Shown here: positions 34,227 through 35,670 of the stretch, piece after piece | Layout of the letters: each line of letters begins with the position of its first letter | Position numbering within the stretch: position 1 is the stretch's first letter | The notes under the pieces: generated by a model | The model's input: only the letters and a program-made list of their open reading frames with translations | Told to the model about the DNA's origin: nothing | Database searches by the model: none | From: Acidobacteriota bacterium | Lineage (GTDB): Bacteria; Acidobacteriota; Blastocatellia; Pyrinomonadales; Pyrinomonadaceae | Direction: 5' to 3' | DNA length: 35,670 nucleotides | Assembly (NCBI GenBank): GCA_020199995.1 | Contig: JAIVJM010000217.1 | Coordinates: forward strand, 1-35,670 | Made by a program: the position numbers and the translations under genes

Positions 34227-34469
34227 AAATCAGGTGAGCGCCTGCCTTCTTTGATAGAGAGCGTGAACGTGGGGAGTTATTCGCAGCGCGCGCCCTCCCG
34301 ACGGTGCTTCAAGAGAAGTTTCGGTCGCGTGCGCGTCGCCGCCTCGAAGTATAGCACTGCCGGAGCGCGCCCCTCAAAAGAACGCGCCGCGCATCCGGCA
34401 ACGTGCGGGTAGCCGCGCCGCGCCCCTCACTCCGAGGCGGCTTCTTACCCCGACAGGCGGGAGGCGCGC

Positions 34470-34499
34470 TTGCCATTTCAACAGTTACGCTTTTATAAT
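34470..34499 (+). promoter_or_regulatory. Sigma70-type promoter of tRNA-Glu
   Basis: TTGCCA, an 18-bp spacer, then TATAAT, with the tRNA starting 12 bases after the -10 box. Confidence 0.75.
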
Positions 34500-34511
34500 C
34501 GCTGTGCTTTT

Positions 34512-34585
<74 letters not shown>

Positions 34586-34622
34586 TTACTCACCCTCCAC
34601 AATCAAAATCATGCGCGACAGT

Positions 34623-34646
34623 AACGCTCGCAAGAGCGTTTTTTTT
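34623..34646 (+). terminator. Intrinsic terminator of tRNA-Glu
   Basis: Stem AACGCTC/GAGCGTT with a GCAA tetraloop, followed by six further T residues. Confidence 0.9.
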
Positions 34647-34718
34647 GGTATGCCCCACGGCACGGCGGGCGGACGCCTGCGTAAGATGTTTCTGTTTCAT
34701 CTTCTGCAAAAGCACGGC

Positions 34719-35191
34719 GAGAACGACTTCGGGCGCGAGGCCATCGAGACGCTTTTGAAGATGATGGAAGACCACCGCGATGATCTCGTGGTCGTCGTCG
34801 CGGGCTACACGGGGAAGATGCAGGAGTTCCTCGACTCGAATCCGGGCCTGCGCTCGCGCTTCAACCGCCACGTCCATTTCGACGACTTCGACCCCGCGCA
34901 GTTCGTCGAGATATTCCAGACCTTCTGCGGCAAGGCCGACTTCAAACTAACGCCCGATGCCGAGACCGCGCTGGCCGCCCTCTTCGGCGTACTCACGGCC
35001 TCGCGCGACGAGACCTCCGGCAACGCGCGCACGGCGCGAACCTCTTCGAGACGGCGATCAGCAAACAGGCCAACCGCGTCGTCGCGCTGCCCGAGGTCAA
35101 CAAGGAAATCCTCTCCAACATCGAGGCCGCGGACATCCCCGGCCACCAAGAGCTGCACGCCCTCGGCGTCCGCCCCGGCGCGACATCTTGA
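34719..35191 (+). pseudogene. CbxX/CfqX-type AAA ATPase, 5'-truncated and frameshifted
   Basis: Only the C-terminal third of a CbxX/CfqX family AAA protein remains: ENDFGREAIETLLKMMEDHR, LVVVVAGYTGKMQEFLDSNP and GLRSRFNRHVHFDDF (sensor 1 and arginine-finger region). After GNAR the frame slips by one base at about 35035, and the next frame continues NLFETAISKQANRVVALPEV, NKEILSNIEAADIP and a clean TGA. Walker A and Walker B are absent. The missing 5' part would have to lie where the tRNA-Glu terminator and unrelated sequence now stand. Frames extending back to 34611 run through the terminator and are not family-like. Confidence 0.75.
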
Positions 35192-35205
35192 TGTTAAATG
35201 AGGTG

Positions 35206-35220
35206 AGCCCCGGAGGGGCT
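35206..35220. terminator. Hairpin between converging genes
   Basis: AGCCCC-GGA-GGGGCT followed by TCATTT on the plus side. It abuts the stop codon of the S9 peptidase and resembles the first stem of repeat family 2. It could terminate the plus-strand gene. Confidence 0.5.
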
Positions 35221-35670
35221 TCATTTCACTCGTATCTCAATTGCCGCCCCGGCCCCGCTCCCCTTCAAATACTTGTCGAGGAAATCGAGGATGGCCTTGT
35301 TGGCGCGGATTTCGTTGGCCTTCTTGGTGAAGCCGTGGCCCTCATTGTCGAAGACGACGTACTCGACGGGGACGCCCTTCTTCCTGACCGCCTCGACAAT
35401 CTCGTCCGACTCCGGCTTGATGACGCGCGGGTCGTTTGCGCCCTGCAAGACGATGAGGGGCTTCGTGATTTTATCGGCGTGGAAGAGCGGCGAGGTCTCG
35501 CGCAGGAATTCGAGCTGCGTCGAGGGATCGCCGATCTCTTTGTAGAGCGACTTGCGAATAGACTCCCAGTAGGGCGGGATTGACTGGAGCGTGCGCACCC
35601 AGTTCGAGACTCCGAAGATGTCCACGCCGACGGCGAACTCATCGGGCTTGAAGGCGAGCGCCGCCAGCAC
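35221..35670 (-). CDS. S9 family serine peptidase, C-terminal part (cut by window edge)
   Basis: The last 149 residues of a prolyl-oligopeptidase/acylaminoacyl-peptidase-type alpha/beta hydrolase. The frame is open to the window edge, and the edge sequence LAALAFKPDEF follows just behind where the nucleophilic serine (G-x-S-x-G-G) should be, outside the window. Catalytic Asp is in VLQGANDPRVIKPESDEI and catalytic His in VVFDNEGHGFTKKANE. The C-terminus FLDKYLKGSG is usual for the family. It is probably an exported oligopeptidase with an N-terminal propeller, by family analogy; the signal and propeller are not visible here. Confidence 0.85.
   Translation of the reverse strand: MLAALAFKPDEFAVGVDIFGVSNWVRTLQSIPPYWESIRKSLYKEIGDPSTQLEFLRETSPLFHADKITKPLIVLQGANDPRVIKPESDEIVEAVRKKGVPVEYVVFDNEGHGFTKKANEIRANKAILDFLDKYLKGSGAGAAIEIRVK

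Overview
The window is GC-rich (about two thirds G+C by eye) bacterial chromosome. Its protein set suggests an Acidobacteriota bacterium, plausibly Blastocatellia/Pyrinomonadales. The pointers are an ARPP-1 (DUF6569) protein, an M61 PDZ peptidase, a TPR protein with a Pro/Thr linker, a PafA-like phosphatase, a giant GltD/PyrK-type fusion, and many hairpin repeats between genes. The assignment is inference; no rRNA or other phylogenetic marker is complete here.

Layout. 1-13.7 kb is almost wholly on the minus strand. In order of transcription (right to left) it holds a DinB protein, an intron-bearing tRNA-Ile(CAU), a Gfo/Idh/MocA oxidoreductase, a broken membrane dipeptidase, an amidase, hydantoinase/oxoprolinase subunit A, an exported M20 peptidase, a broken subunit B, a broken NAD+ synthetase, a HicB antitoxin with a remnant of hicA, and an ARPP-1 protein. 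Amidase, HyuA, M20, HyuB and dipeptidase look like one amide/cyclic-imide/peptide catabolic cluster. 13.8-18.7 kb (minus) holds a frameshifted PD40 lipoprotein, an enoyl-CoA hydratase, a Rieske oxygenase and an APC permease, the last two probably translationally coupled. 18.77-20.71 kb is a lower-GC restriction island with a NotI-like and a HaeII-like endonuclease and only the last ~57 residues of a DNA methyltransferase. 20.8-27.5 kb (minus) carries an M61 peptidase, a TPR/BACON-like protein and a PafA-like phosphatase. 27.7-30.2 kb (plus) carries an unknown protein, a secreted charged-repeat protein and a rearranged rsmI. 30.4-34.2 kb (minus) is one 1268-residue flavoprotein fusing GltD/NfnB-like and PyrK/NfnA-like parts. 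The right end has tRNA-Glu(CUC), a 5'-truncated CbxX/CfqX AAA gene and the C-terminal part of an S9 peptidase.

Three things stand out. First, the tRNA-Ile(CAU) is split by a ~335-nt group I intron whose P1 helix and splice sites can be drawn directly from the sequence. Second, at least six intergenic hairpins, and a seventh inside a coding sequence, share a similar AT-rich loop but have arms built from different 7-bp tandem repeats; a second, unrelated ~95-bp palindromic element occurs three times. Third, an unusual share of genes carry internal deletions or frameshifts (nadE, hyuB, dipeptidase, PD40 lipoprotein, rsmI, cbxX, hicA, DNA methyltransferase). Either the genome or, quite possibly, the assembly is damaged here, and this should be settled before any gene loss is interpreted biologically.
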